From contig NZ_JAPFQO010000008.1 of NCBI RefSeq assembly GCF_026241195.1, positions 248,001 to 312,000 on the forward strand: a stretch of 64,000 nt of DNA, given 5' to 3'. Origin of the DNA: Pontibacter anaerobius. GTDB lineage: Bacteria; Bacteroidota; Bacteroidia; Cytophagales; Hymenobacteraceae. Position numbers and translations under genes: made by a program. The first letter of the stretch is position 1. Each line of letters opens with the position of its first letter. The notes under the pieces are model-generated. The model saw only the letters and a program-made list of their open reading frames with translations. It did no database searches and had not been told where the DNA came from. This document shows positions 18,093 through 27,002 of this stretch, piece by piece.

Positions 18093-18458
18093 AGTCTTAA
18101 AGTAGGTTTAACAAGAAGTTTACACTTTACCAACAAACTGTTTAACAACAACTTACACCATTAACGCACCCTCCCACTTTAAAGTTAAGCAGGGCTATAT
18201 TTTTAAACTTGGAGTTTTTTTAAGGATCGCAAGGCTATACCCCAAGTATGGCCTGGGCAAAAGCTGAATCCGTAAACACATGTAAACACAAGCCCCAGCT
18301 CTGGCAGAGCCATTTCATGCCAGTAATCTGACCGCAATACCTTTATCAGCCTGTTAAGAACCTCGGTTAAAGGGAATTCAAGCCCCAAAATAAGGGGCCA
18401 AGATCCTTTCGGGGTGACTATGACATGAGCGCTGAGGGCATCAATTAGCTTATTTCTT
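18093..18458. other. Intergenic region without a supported gene
   Basis: This stretch holds the upstream region of the DoxX gene and the downstream region of the PBP4-type gene. I see a weak hairpin GCCCCAAAATAAGGGGC near 18383-18399 and no convincing promoter. One 61-codon minus-strand frame (18203-18388) is open, but it has no recognisable features and I do not call it. Confidence 0.4.
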
Positions 18459-19859
18459 CTACTTCAGTTCATCCAGCACAGTATACATTTTTTTGACAAG
18501 CGCGGAAGCGGAGCCATTGTAGTTATTCACCAGAAATGAGAAAATATAGGTTTTGCCGTCTTTGCCTTTGTGGTAGCCGCAGTAGCCTTTCACGCCACGG
18601 ATGGTGCCGCTCTTCATCTTCATGCCGTTGTAAACCGGCAGCGACGTATAGAACCCATCAAACCAAGCCTGTGTGCTGGCGTGCTCCAGCAATTGCACCT
18701 GAGCATGCGTCGTTACGCGGTTGAGCGGCGATAACCCAGAGCCATCTACCATACTTAACTCAGTTTCAGGAATGCCCTGCTGCTGCCAAAACTCCCTGAT
18801 TTTCTCGAGCCCCTTCCCTGTGTCGCTGCTATGCGTTTTTTGGTAGGCAATTGTTTTCACGAGCGCCTCTCCATAGAGGTTAATACTTTTGCGGTTAAAC
18901 CAGTAGATGATGCTGTCCAGTGCAGGGGAAGTGACGGTATGGAAAACGTTGTAGCCCTCTTTGGGAAGCGCAGCGTTATGCGCTTCCGGCAACTTCGGGA
19001 TCTTAATACCAGCCGTTTCAAGTGTGTCGGATAAGGTGCTTACAAACTGGCGTGCCGCTGAAGGCATGGCGCCTGAGATCTTAAAACTGCTTTCGTTAAC
19101 CGGGATGGTGCCCCGTATTGTGGCAGAAGGAGCGCTCAGCGGAAAATAGATGTAGGCATTGTCGCCGGTGCCGGCAGCGGCAGACGTAAGCTCTGATTTT
19201 AGTCCATAACCATCTAAGGCCGGCACTGTTTTCACGATGGCAACCGGATCGCCTACACTTTTTCCCGACCTCAGGATAACGTCATACTGGTTCTCGCGCC
19301 AATTCAGCTTTGCAGGACCCGCACCATAGTAATTGGCAATATCTTGCCACATCCATCCATCCGGCACGGTCTCATCGTTCCAGCCTTCGTTCGCGATGAT
19401 TACTTTGTTATAAGATTTAACCCCGGTGCGCTGCAATGCCTGCGTCAGCCGCTTTAACACGATTCCCTCCCGGGTGTCAGACCATCGCCAGCTTCCAAAG
19501 GTAGGGTCGCCACTGGGTACGATGACCAGTTCTGCTCCTTTCGGGCCTTTATGGTAAGCAAACTTGGTCTTGTACACAAAGTCTTTCCCTAAAAGCTCGT
19601 AGGCGCTGAGACTCGTGATGACTTTCATGGTGGAGGCGGGCGCAAGGCCAATTCTGCTGTTCCTATCAAAGACAACTTTACCTGTTTCGGCATCTGTTAT
19701 ATAGAGCGAGCTAATTGCGTTCTGAAGCTGCGGGTCCTGCTCAAACTTGCGGAAGGCGGCGGCCAGCTTTTCATCCACGGCCTGCGACCAGGCAGAAGTA
19801 TGGACCAGTGCGAATGCCAGAAGTAGGGCGGCTTTGGTAGTGAAGAGTTTCATAGCCAA
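18459..19859 (-). CDS. dacB: D-Ala-D-Ala carboxypeptidase/endopeptidase, PBP4 type
   Basis: Periplasmic penicillin-binding protein of family S13 (466 residues) that trims or cuts peptidoglycan cross-links. The signal peptide is about residues 1-26 (ending WSQA). The active-site motifs are PASTMK (Ser76, Lys79), VDGSGLS with the SxN-equivalent loop, and KSGT near the C-terminus (MKSGTIRGVKGYCGY). The inserted domain between the first two motifs is present, as in DacB. It is a single gene, and the gene upstream (20021) carries its own terminator. Confidence 0.9.
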   Translation of the reverse strand: MAMKLFTTKAALLLAFALVHTSAWSQAVDEKLAAAFRKFEQDPQLQNAISSLYITDAETGKVVFDRNSRIGLAPASTMKVITSLSAYELLGKDFVYKTKFAYHKGPKGAELVIVPSGDPTFGSWRWSDTREGIVLKRLTQALQRTGVKSYNKVIIANEGWNDETVPDGWMWQDIANYYGAGPAKLNWRENQYDVILRSGKSVGDPVAIVKTVPALDGYGLKSELTSAAAGTGDNAYIYFPLSAPSATIRGTIPVNESSFKISGAMPSAARQFVSTLSDTLETAGIKIPKLPEAHNAALPKEGYNVFHTVTSPALDSIIYWFNRKSINLYGEALVKTIAYQKTHSSDTGKGLEKIREFWQQQGIPETELSMVDGSGLSPLNRVTTHAQVQLLEHASTQAWFDGFYTSLPVYNGMKMKSGTIRGVKGYCGYHKGKDGKTYIFSFLVNNYNGSASALVKKMYTVLDELK

Positions 19860-19964
19860 AATTTAAGCATTTTAAATCGTTTATACTTTATTCCGAGGTT
19901 ACTGAATTCAGGAAGTAACTCGTTTGCAGTTCATCTAAAGGAGGGGATTCTACTGCTATAAAAA

Positions 19965-20003
19965 GGCAGCAGCCGCCTGTTCTGTAAACAGGCGGCTGCT
20001 GCC
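19965..20003 (-). terminator. Strong hairpin terminator
   Basis: A perfect 17-base stem (GGCAGCAGCCGCCTGTT and complement) with a 5-base loop is followed by five T on the minus strand. It lies 17 bases past the stop of the low-complexity gene at 20021. Confidence 0.85.
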
Positions 20004-20020
20004 AAAGTATAACGTATGAC

Positions 20021-20704
20021 TTACCAGTTCTGGTGCGTGTTATAGTAGTTACGTTCGTCGGTCCAACGGTCTCTGTCCTGTCGGCTGCCATAGGCACTTC
20101 TTTCGCGGTCTACGTCGCGGTTGTTGTAGCTGGTTGCACCGTAGCCTGTACGGCCAAAGTCATCGTAGCCTCGGTTGTAGCCGGTATTTTCACGGCCTGC
20201 GCCTCCATAGCGTGCGCCTTGCCGGCTATCCTCGTAACGGTCGGTGTAACCACGTTCCTCCCGGTTTCTTCCCTCATTTACATAGCCTCCATCACGGCTT
20301 CGCCCGAAGCTATCGCTGAAGCGTTGGTCGCGGTCGCGGTTATGCGCACGATCACCGTAAGCATCATACCTTCTGCTTTCATCCCAGTGCAACTCGTGCT
20401 GCGTCATGCGCGGCCCTTCGTTGCCGGATAAGCCATAGTATGAATGCCCGTAGGAGGAGCCTCCGCCTTTGTTGCTGCCGCCCTCGCCGTAGCGCGTGCC
20501 ACTGCCGTAATCGCCGTAGGCATGAGCTGCATTGGTATCCCGATGGTGGCCTTCGTGCCCATACCTGTCGCCGTAGTCACCATAAGCACCTCTTGGGTTA
20601 TAATGGGATAGGCTATGGGTATTGCCTGTGAGCGGGTTGCCGTGCCGGTCAAAATCGGCGTAATGGTTTTTATTCCGGAAGTCGTTATTCTCGTTTCTGT
20701 TCAT
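20021..20704 (-). CDS. Low-complexity R/G/Y/D/N-rich protein
   Basis: This 227-residue protein has no recognised domain. It is dominated by Arg, Gly, Tyr, Asp, Asn, His and Ser (for example YGDYGDRYGHEGHHRD, RDRDQRFSDSFGRSRDGGY), with almost no hydrophobic core, signal peptide or membrane segment. It is probably intrinsically disordered. Similar hydrophilic proteins in related bacteria are seen with stress, desiccation or nucleic-acid binding, but no function is shown here. The gene is bounded by its own strong terminator and an upstream spacer containing TATACTT. The opposite strand is open for over 100 codons purely because of the biased composition. Confidence 0.65.
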   Translation of the reverse strand: MNRNENNDFRNKNHYADFDRHGNPLTGNTHSLSHYNPRGAYGDYGDRYGHEGHHRDTNAAHAYGDYGSGTRYGEGGSNKGGGSSYGHSYYGLSGNEGPRMTQHELHWDESRRYDAYGDRAHNRDRDQRFSDSFGRSRDGGYVNEGRNREERGYTDRYEDSRQGARYGGAGRENTGYNRGYDDFGRTGYGATSYNNRDVDRERSAYGSRQDRDRWTDERNYYNTHQNW

Positions 20705-20840
20705 AGCTTCGTGTTTTAGGGTTTTATACTTCCCTTACTAACGAAGCCAATTGCCGCATGTTTTTAGATTTTCACCAGCAACGCCTGTTTGCTCACTCCG
20801 CGTCTTCCAAGGCAGCCAAGCCAGGGGCTTCGGTAAGGTG

Positions 20841-21398
20841 TTAAAGCTTGTGCAGCTGAAAGTACCCCAGTTGCATTTCGTCTTCCGCCGTGCTGTTGTT
20901 TGGGGTTACCTGCAGGCTATACTTCTGCTTGATCGCCTCCGGCAGAATATCCTGCACCTGGTAGAGTTCATCCACATCCACCCCAAACTTATCATCCACA
21001 TGCGATGCGGCACCTTTGAAGCCCGTATTCTTGTAGAAAGCAGTTTGCTTGGCCTGCTTTATAGCCCCCGCTGTATCCGGTGCCACGGCCAGCATTTTGT
21101 AGTGAAACTCATCGAACTCACCAGGCTTGTACCCGCCCAGGTTCAGGAAAAACAGCTTATCTGTGCTTGCGCCTGCCTCTGCTTTTGGCACCACGGTTAT
21201 ACTATGGCCGTTCACCTGCGTTACCTCCCGCCAGGCATCCACGTGTATATTTCCTTTCGCCTCAGGCCAAAAAGCCTGTATCTCCGGCACCAGATCTTTT
21301 AGAGTTGCTGCCACGCTAAAGAAGATATCGTGCTGCTCTGTGTTTCTGCCGGCTGGCCTGCAGCCAAGCATCAGCATAAAAAGTTTAGGTGTTTGCAT
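20841..21398 (-). CDS. DUF1543 family protein
   Basis: Soluble protein of about 185 residues. The opening KLFMLMLGCRPAGRNTEQHD matches the DUF1543 pattern of a short strand, G-x-x-x-G-R-x-x-E-x-H-D. A second half (FHYKMLAVAPD, ASHVDDKFGVDVDELYQV) repeats the domain's H-V-D-D element. The family has no known function. I chose the ATG at 21398 (MQTPK) because the family motif begins right after it; the frame continues 12 codons farther without similarity. It is a monocistronic minus-strand gene, 48 bases past the end of the large permease. Confidence 0.7.
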   Translation of the reverse strand: MQTPKLFMLMLGCRPAGRNTEQHDIFFSVAATLKDLVPEIQAFWPEAKGNIHVDAWREVTQVNGHSITVVPKAEAGASTDKLFFLNLGGYKPGEFDEFHYKMLAVAPDTAGAIKQAKQTAFYKNTGFKGAASHVDDKFGVDVDELYQVQDILPEAIKQKYSLQVTPNNSTAEDEMQLGYFQLHKL

Positions 21399-21446
21399 GC
21401 TGTAAAAGTACAGACTTAACCGGGCTTTTGGCAAAGTATTTCAGGC

Positions 21447-23873
21447 TCAATCAAACCTGAGATTGGCGACCGGATTGGCGGAAGCCGCTTTAAGCGCCTG
21501 GTAACTGACGGTTGCAAAGGCTACAATACCCGCCACTATACCTGCCGCTAAGAACACCCACAACGGAATCTCTATGCGATAGGCGAAGTTCTGCAGCCAA
21601 CTGTGCATGGCGTACCACGCCAGCGGAAAAGAAAGAAGTGTGGCAGCCACTATCAGCATCAGAAACTCTTTAAAGAGCAGCACGACAATGGAGGTGTTTT
21701 CTGCTCCCATCACCTTGCGTATACCTATCTCCTTTTTCCTGCGCTCTGCGGCATAGGCAGCTAAGCCATACAAGCCGAGGCAGGCGATAAAGATGGCTAT
21801 ACCTGTAAATATCCAGAGCAGGGTCCTTAGCTTGTCTTCGGCCTTATACATCTTGTCAAAGTTCTCATCTATAAAGGTGTATTCAATCGGGTAATCGGGC
21901 GAGAACTTGTCCCACACCCGCTTCACATGGCCGACAGAGCCAGCCACATCCGCGGCGTCTATTTTCACGGCCACTTTCCAGTAGGCACCCGGGAAGATCT
22001 GGAGCACCGTTGGCTCTACTTTATCATACAGACTCTTGAAGTGAAAATCCTTTACAACACCTATGATTTTGCCTTCCTTCAGGGTATCAGGATTTGTATC
22101 ACTCCACACTTGCCACCGCAAGGGCTTCCCGAGTGCTTTCTCCGGTGTGCCGTAGCCGAGTTCCCTTACGGCAGTCTCGTTTATCATAAAAGCATGGTCG
22201 GCGTCTGTTCCATACTTTTTTGAGAAAGGCCTTCCGGCCAGCAGCTTTACATTCAATGTATTGAGGTAATCGTAATCCACCATCAGTTGTGTAACGCTGT
22301 GATGTACCTGCTCCCCGTTTTTAGGCACTATGATCCCGTCACCAGCAGTCGCGTCGCCCGGAAAACCGTAGCCGATAGACACATCCTTTATACCGGGTGC
22401 TTTACGTAATTCGTTTTTAAGGGTCTCATAGTTCTCAAACATGCTATCCCCTCTCATCTGGAAAAACATGATCTGCTCCTTATCAAAGCCAAGGTCTTTG
22501 TTATGGAGATAGGATACTTGCCTGAAAACGATGAAAGCACATATGATCAGAAAGATCGACAAGGTAAACTGCACCACAATCAGCCCATGCCGCAACCACT
22601 GTATCCGTCCTACCCTGCTATCGACAACAACAGCGCTCTTCAGTACTTTTACAGGCTTGAAGCCGGACAGGACCAGCGCCGGGTAAAACCCCGCCAGTAT
22701 GCCCACTACCAGTGTTAAGAGGAACAGCAGTAAAAGAAGAGAGGGATCCGTGAAAATGTTAAAGCTCATTTCCTTACCTGTAAATGCGTTCAGAGAGGGT
22801 AAAAGCAGTGACGTGAGCGCAGCCGAGAAGATGATGCTGATGAATGTAAGAAACACGGTTTCTGCCAGGAACTGTACCACTAACTGGCCCCGGCTGGCTC
22901 CAACGGCCTTCCTCACCCCAACCTCCCTGGCGCGCTGCATAGACTTTGCCGTAGCTAGGTTCACGAAGTTGAAACAGGCAATCAGGAGGATAAAGGCCGC
23001 AATGACACTCAGCGCCTTCACATACGTGATGTTGCCTTTAATGGCCTGATCATATTTGAAACCAGCTGAGTACAGGTATACTTCGTTCAGTGGCTGGAAG
23101 ACCGGGAGGTAGCCGAATGGCTGGTTTCTTTCCGGGTCGATCTGCTTCGCCACGATAGCCCGGAATTTATCCTGGACAAACTGCGGGTCAGCGCCTTCCT
23201 GCAGCTTTACATAAGTATAAAACTGCTGCCAGCTCCACCGCTTCATGCGCTCGGCAGGCAATTCCGCGGCTGCCATGGGAAGTATAAAGTTTACCGGAAG
23301 ATGGAATTTATCGTTGCTTGCAAACACGCCATTTACAAGGTAAGGAAGCTTATTAACTAAAACCTGCTTGCCAACAGGGTTTGTGTCTCCGAACACACGC
23401 TCAGCAAACGTATCCGATATAACGATGGAGGACGGATCTTCCAGCGCTTTTTCGGGCGAGCCGTACTTGAAAGGGAGTTGGAACAGCTCAAAGAACCCTG
23501 GATCAGTATAGGTGCGGCCTTTTTCGTACAGGCTCTTGTCCCCAACCTCCACCAGGTTGTTCGCATCAAACTGCAGCATCAAAATACGCACAACAGTCTC
23601 CACCTCCGGAAAGCTCTGCTCCAACGTGGTTCCGTACTTGGGCGGAACCGGCGCAACCATCGCCCCGTCCTCTCTGGCTGACATGTCATTGTAGAGCCGG
23701 TATACACGGTCCCCTTCAGGCAGGAACTTATCATACTGCAGCTCGTCGTATACAAACAATCCGATGAGCAGGCAGGCGGTAATCCCCAGGGTTAAGCCGG
23801 CAATGTTAATGAAGGTGAAACCTTTGTGCCGGAACAGGTTCCGATAAGCCGTTTTAAGGTAGGTTCTGAACAT
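21447..23873 (-). CDS. ABC transporter permease, FtsX/MacB-like, two-module
   Basis: Large inner-membrane permease of 808 residues built from two MacB/FtsX modules, each with a first membrane segment, a large periplasmic domain (MacB_PCD) and three further segments, giving eight in all. The N-terminus FINIAGLTLGITACLLIG and the end GIRKVMGAENTSIVVLLFKEF are typical of the Bacteroidetes family of such permeases. No ATPase is adjacent; many genomes supply a shared one elsewhere. It is divergent from a sigma-54 regulator and sensor kinase. A sigma-54-type promoter (23986-24000) and two dyads (24072-24105) lie upstream, so expression is probably controlled by that pair. Confidence 0.9.
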   Translation of the reverse strand: MFRTYLKTAYRNLFRHKGFTFINIAGLTLGITACLLIGLFVYDELQYDKFLPEGDRVYRLYNDMSAREDGAMVAPVPPKYGTTLEQSFPEVETVVRILMLQFDANNLVEVGDKSLYEKGRTYTDPGFFELFQLPFKYGSPEKALEDPSSIVISDTFAERVFGDTNPVGKQVLVNKLPYLVNGVFASNDKFHLPVNFILPMAAAELPAERMKRWSWQQFYTYVKLQEGADPQFVQDKFRAIVAKQIDPERNQPFGYLPVFQPLNEVYLYSAGFKYDQAIKGNITYVKALSVIAAFILLIACFNFVNLATAKSMQRAREVGVRKAVGASRGQLVVQFLAETVFLTFISIIFSAALTSLLLPSLNAFTGKEMSFNIFTDPSLLLLLFLLTLVVGILAGFYPALVLSGFKPVKVLKSAVVVDSRVGRIQWLRHGLIVVQFTLSIFLIICAFIVFRQVSYLHNKDLGFDKEQIMFFQMRGDSMFENYETLKNELRKAPGIKDVSIGYGFPGDATAGDGIIVPKNGEQVHHSVTQLMVDYDYLNTLNVKLLAGRPFSKKYGTDADHAFMINETAVRELGYGTPEKALGKPLRWQVWSDTNPDTLKEGKIIGVVKDFHFKSLYDKVEPTVLQIFPGAYWKVAVKIDAADVAGSVGHVKRVWDKFSPDYPIEYTFIDENFDKMYKAEDKLRTLLWIFTGIAIFIACLGLYGLAAYAAERRKKEIGIRKVMGAENTSIVVLLFKEFLMLIVAATLLSFPLAWYAMHSWLQNFAYRIEIPLWVFLAAGIVAGIVAFATVSYQALKAASANPVANLRFD

Positions 23874-23985
23874 AGTTTTATTTAGTAATAAGCCTGATAT
23901 ACCAGAAGTACGGGTGGCAACACCTCAGCCTTAACCGGCCATTATCCCGCGCTTTGTCGGAACCGGCAAAATCCGTTAGCTCCTG

Positions 23986-24000
23986 GCATACCTCCTGCCA
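23986..24000 (-). promoter_or_regulatory. Candidate sigma-54 (-24/-12) promoter
   Basis: On the minus strand the sequence reads TGGCAGGAGGTATGC against the consensus TGGCACGNNNNTTGC, with exact GG/GC spacing and two mismatches outside the invariant bases. It lies 113 bases upstream of the permease start, and an NtrC-type activator gene is divergent from it. Confidence 0.6.
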
Positions 24001-24071
24001 TTCAGAACATATGCCACAAAAGCATATCATTGTTTATCAGCAACTTATGCAATAACAAGAAATTTAGAACG

Positions 24072-24105
24072 TGCAGAATCGTGCAACAGGTGTGCGAATT
24101 CGCAC
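24072..24105. promoter_or_regulatory. Paired dyads, candidate activator-binding (UAS) sites
   Basis: Dyad A, TGCAGAATCGTGCA, is at 24072-24085. Dyad B, the perfect palindrome GTGCGAATTCGCAC, is at 24092-24105. Their centres are 20 bp apart, about two helical turns, as for cooperative dimer binding. They lie about 100 bp upstream of the -24 element of the permease promoter and about 90 bp upstream of the regulator start. Confidence 0.55.
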
Positions 24106-24195
24106 GCCCTCTCCAGCTACAACATACGCTACTACTTCGTTATCAGCATGTTGGATAAATGGCACAATTGTAGTTTCTTTATGTACTATAAATTT

Positions 24196-25560
24196 ATGCG
24201 TATGCAGTTAAAAAAGGCTTCCGTTCTGGTAGTGGATGATGATGCAGATGTGTTGACAGCTGTCCGTTTACTGTTGCGGCCGCATGTAAAGGAAGTTGTT
24301 ACAGAGAAGAACCCCGACAACCTCCCTGCCCTGCTCAGGCAACAGGCATATGACCTGATCCTGCTGGACATGAACTTTAAAAGCGCCCTGAACACCGGTA
24401 ACGAAGGCCTTTACTGGCTCAGGAAGGTAAAAGAGCTGAAGTCGGACGCCGCTGTTATCATGATCACCGCCTACGGAGACATAGACCTGGCCATACGCTC
24501 GTTGAAAGAAGGGGCTTTTGATTTCGTGGTGAAACCCTGGCACAATGATAAACTGCTGGCTATCCTAGCAGATGCAGTCAGTAAAAAGGGAAAAGGCATG
24601 GCAGCCGAAGCAACAGAAAGCCTATCGGACCTACCTTATTCTGAACTACTGGGAACATCTGAAGCTATGAAGGATATCTTCCTGAAGATCAGGAAAGTTG
24701 CCCCAACAGATGCCAACGTTCTGATTTTAGGGGAGAACGGCACGGGAAAGGAACTGGTGGCCAAGGCTATCCATTCCTACTCGCTGCGGGCCGGTAAACC
24801 CTTTATAAAAGTGGATGTGGGTGCCCTTACCGAGTCACTTTTCGAGAGTGAGCTGTTCGGGCATAAGAAGGGTGCCTTTACGGATGCCCGAGAGGACCGT
24901 GCCGGCAGATTCGAAGCTGCCAGCGGAGGAACCATCTTCCTGGATGAAATCGGCAATATCTCGCTGCACCAGCAGGCCAAGCTCCTCAGCGTGCTGCAAA
25001 ACTGGCAGGTGATCCGTGTGGGAGCTAACGAACCGGTGAACATAGATGTACGCCTGCTTTGCGCCACCAACGTACCGCTGGCAGAACTGGCAAATGAATT
25101 CCGCTTCCGGAAAGACCTTGTTTACCGGATCAACACGGTAGAAATCATGATACCGCCCTTACGCCAAAGGGGCTCCGACATTTTGCTGCTTGCCAAGCAT
25201 TTTACAACTGTGTATGCAGACAAGTATATGAAGCCTGCCCCCGAATTAAGCAAGGCCGCAACCGATAAACTGATGCAGTACCATTACCCAGGCAATGTGC
25301 GGGAACTGCAGTATGCCATTGAGCGCGCAGTTATCATGGCCGACGGACAGGTGCTGGCCGCCGACGATATTATCTTCTCTCCTATTGAGGCTGTACCAGC
25401 AGATCAGCCGCTCGCCCAGGAGAGCAACCTGGAGGAACTGGAGAAAACAACTATCAACCGTGTGCTGCAGAAGCACGGCGGCAACCTTACAAGAGCATCA
25501 AAAGAGCTGGGGATCACCCGGACAGCCTTGTACAGACGATTAGGCAAGTATGGGCTCTAA
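24196..25560 (+). CDS. Sigma-54-dependent response regulator, NtrC family
   Basis: Transcription activator of about 454 residues. The receiver domain has acidic residues VVDDDADV and phospho-acceptor Asp58 (LILLDMNF). The AAA+ domain has Walker A GENGTGKE (from residue 179), GAFTDA at 226-231 in place of the usual GAFTGA sigma-54 contact loop, Walker B GGTIFLDEIG and the Arg finger region. The Fis-type HTH is at the C-terminus (LTRASKELGITRTALYRRL). I take ATG 24196 (MRMQLKKAS), since the frame upstream adds a Trp/Cys/Phe-rich stretch unlike receivers. Its stop overlaps the kinase start by 11 bases. It is predicted to activate the divergent permease through the dyads between them. Confidence 0.9.
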   Translation: MRMQLKKASVLVVDDDADVLTAVRLLLRPHVKEVVTEKNPDNLPALLRQQAYDLILLDMNFKSALNTGNEGLYWLRKVKELKSDAAVIMITAYGDIDLAIRSLKEGAFDFVVKPWHNDKLLAILADAVSKKGKGMAAEATESLSDLPYSELLGTSEAMKDIFLKIRKVAPTDANVLILGENGTGKELVAKAIHSYSLRAGKPFIKVDVGALTESLFESELFGHKKGAFTDAREDRAGRFEAASGGTIFLDEIGNISLHQQAKLLSVLQNWQVIRVGANEPVNIDVRLLCATNVPLAELANEFRFRKDLVYRINTVEIMIPPLRQRGSDILLLAKHFTTVYADKYMKPAPELSKAATDKLMQYHYPGNVRELQYAIERAVIMADGQVLAADDIIFSPIEAVPADQPLAQESNLEELEKTTINRVLQKHGGNLTRASKELGITRTALYRRLGKYGL

Positions 25561-26920
25561 AAGCTTTGAGTGGCATGTGGCACTGAGGGTAGTGCTTCTT
25601 CTGATCACCCTGAGTACACCAGCGGTGGCCATTGTGCAGGGATGGTCCGAAACACTTGTTTTTATACTTCCTGTCATCGTTTTTCAGGTAGTCGAACTGA
25701 TCAGGTTTCTCAGAAAGGCACAGGATGAACTCAACCAGTTTATCGAGTCGGTGCATTACCGCGACTTCTCCAGGTACTACAGCGAATCGTACCAGGGCAC
25801 TAGGCTACAGCTGCTACACAAGGGGTTTAATGAGATCAACACGACACTTAAAAGTATAAGCAAAGAGCGTGAAAGCCAACACCTGCATCTGCAGAAGATC
25901 ATGGAGTTGGTGGACACGGGCATCCTTTCTTATGACACGGAGAGTGGAGAGGTAGTGCTGATGAATGAGTCTCTGAAAAAGCTCCTGCACCTGCCCTACA
26001 TGAAGAGCATACATCACCTCGACAAAAGGGATCATGCCTTGTACCTGGCCGTGCGTGAATTACAGGCCGGGCGCACAAAAATTGCGACGGCTTATAGTGC
26101 GCACTTTGTAAAGAGCCCCTTCAAAGTGCTTTTGTCTGCCACATCTTTTCGGAGTGATGGCCATACATATAAACTGGTGGCATTCCAGAACGTGAATGAG
26201 GCACTGGACGAAACGGAATCCAGGGCATGGCAAAAACTGCTGAACGTAATGACGCACGAAATCATGAACTCTGTGGCGCCCATTGCCTCACTGGCTGATA
26301 CCCTGAAGAACCGCCTCCACAAAACAGCTGTAAACGGCCCATCGGTACACGACTTGGAAGACTTTGAGGTGAGCGTAAGCACGATTAAAAGCAGAAGCCT
26401 TGGCCTGCTGCGCTTTGCCGAAGTATACCGAAACCTGAACAGGATCACGAAGCTTAACCTGGCTGATGTAGCGGTAAAAGATGTTTTTGCCAACCTGAAA
26501 CACTTGATGCAGCCCACCCTGGCACAGAAAAACATAGCGCTGGAGATTCTACTGGAAGACCCCGCCATCCGATTACTGGCAGACAGGAACCTCCTCGACC
26601 AGGTATTGATTAACCTGCTGGTGAATGCCATTGAGGCCGTTAAAGACCAGCCAAGCCCCTCTATTACCTTATCCGCCTATACTTCGGAAGGGAACACCTT
26701 AATCAGAATCATGGACAACGGCATAGGTATGTCGCGGGAGGTGCAGGAGAAGATTTTTATACCCTTCTTCAGTACCCGTAAGAACGGCAGTGGCATTGGC
26801 CTGAGCCTTTGTAAGCAGATTATCATGCTGCACCAGGGCACTATTCAGGTGCAGTCGGCTGAGGGCGAGGGCACAGCCTTTATTCTGCGGTTCAGCAAGC
26901 CGCATGAGCTAGAGAATTGA
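25550..26920 (+). CDS. Sensor histidine kinase, NtrY-like
   Basis: Membrane sensor kinase of 456 residues and partner of the NtrC-type regulator. Two adjacent membrane segments lie at about residues 10-50 (VVLLLITLSTPAVAIVQG; LVFILPVIVFQVVELI) with almost no periplasmic loop, suggesting it senses at or inside the membrane. Next come a linker, a PAS-like domain (about 115-215), H-box MTHEIMNSVAPI with His236, N-box LINLLVNAIEA, G1 DNGIGM and G2 GSGIGLSL. The start lies within the last codons of the regulator gene (11-base overlap), so the two are co-translated. Confidence 0.9.
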   Translation: MGSKSFEWHVALRVVLLLITLSTPAVAIVQGWSETLVFILPVIVFQVVELIRFLRKAQDELNQFIESVHYRDFSRYYSESYQGTRLQLLHKGFNEINTTLKSISKERESQHLHLQKIMELVDTGILSYDTESGEVVLMNESLKKLLHLPYMKSIHHLDKRDHALYLAVRELQAGRTKIATAYSAHFVKSPFKVLLSATSFRSDGHTYKLVAFQNVNEALDETESRAWQKLLNVMTHEIMNSVAPIASLADTLKNRLHKTAVNGPSVHDLEDFEVSVSTIKSRSLGLLRFAEVYRNLNRITKLNLADVAVKDVFANLKHLMQPTLAQKNIALEILLEDPAIRLLADRNLLDQVLINLLVNAIEAVKDQPSPSITLSAYTSEGNTLIRIMDNGIGMSREVQEKIFIPFFSTRKNGSGIGLSLCKQIIMLHQGTIQVQSAEGEGTAFILRFSKPHELEN

Positions 26921-27002
26921 GCAGGTTACGTTTTACCGGCCACCCTGGATGCCCGAAAGTAGAAGTTTATTGCGTATCTTAGTACCTAAATATTGAGAGA
27001 AC

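Noticed and set aside
18203-18388. 61-codon minus-strand frame in a spacer
   Set aside because: No recognisable domain, no plausible promoter or terminator and no conserved neighbour; chance open frame is likely, although it is in a gene-free gap.
20033-20431. Plus-strand 132-codon hydrophobic frame opposite the low-complexity protein
   Set aside because: It lies wholly antisense to a coding-like gene with its own terminator; Arg/Gly/Tyr-rich coding sequence yields Ala/Val/Thr-rich antisense frames by composition.
24148-24195. Upstream start for the NtrC-type regulator
   Set aside because: The additional residues (Trp/Cys/Phe/Tyr-rich) are unlike receiver N-termini, which begin close to the V-V-D-D-D motif.
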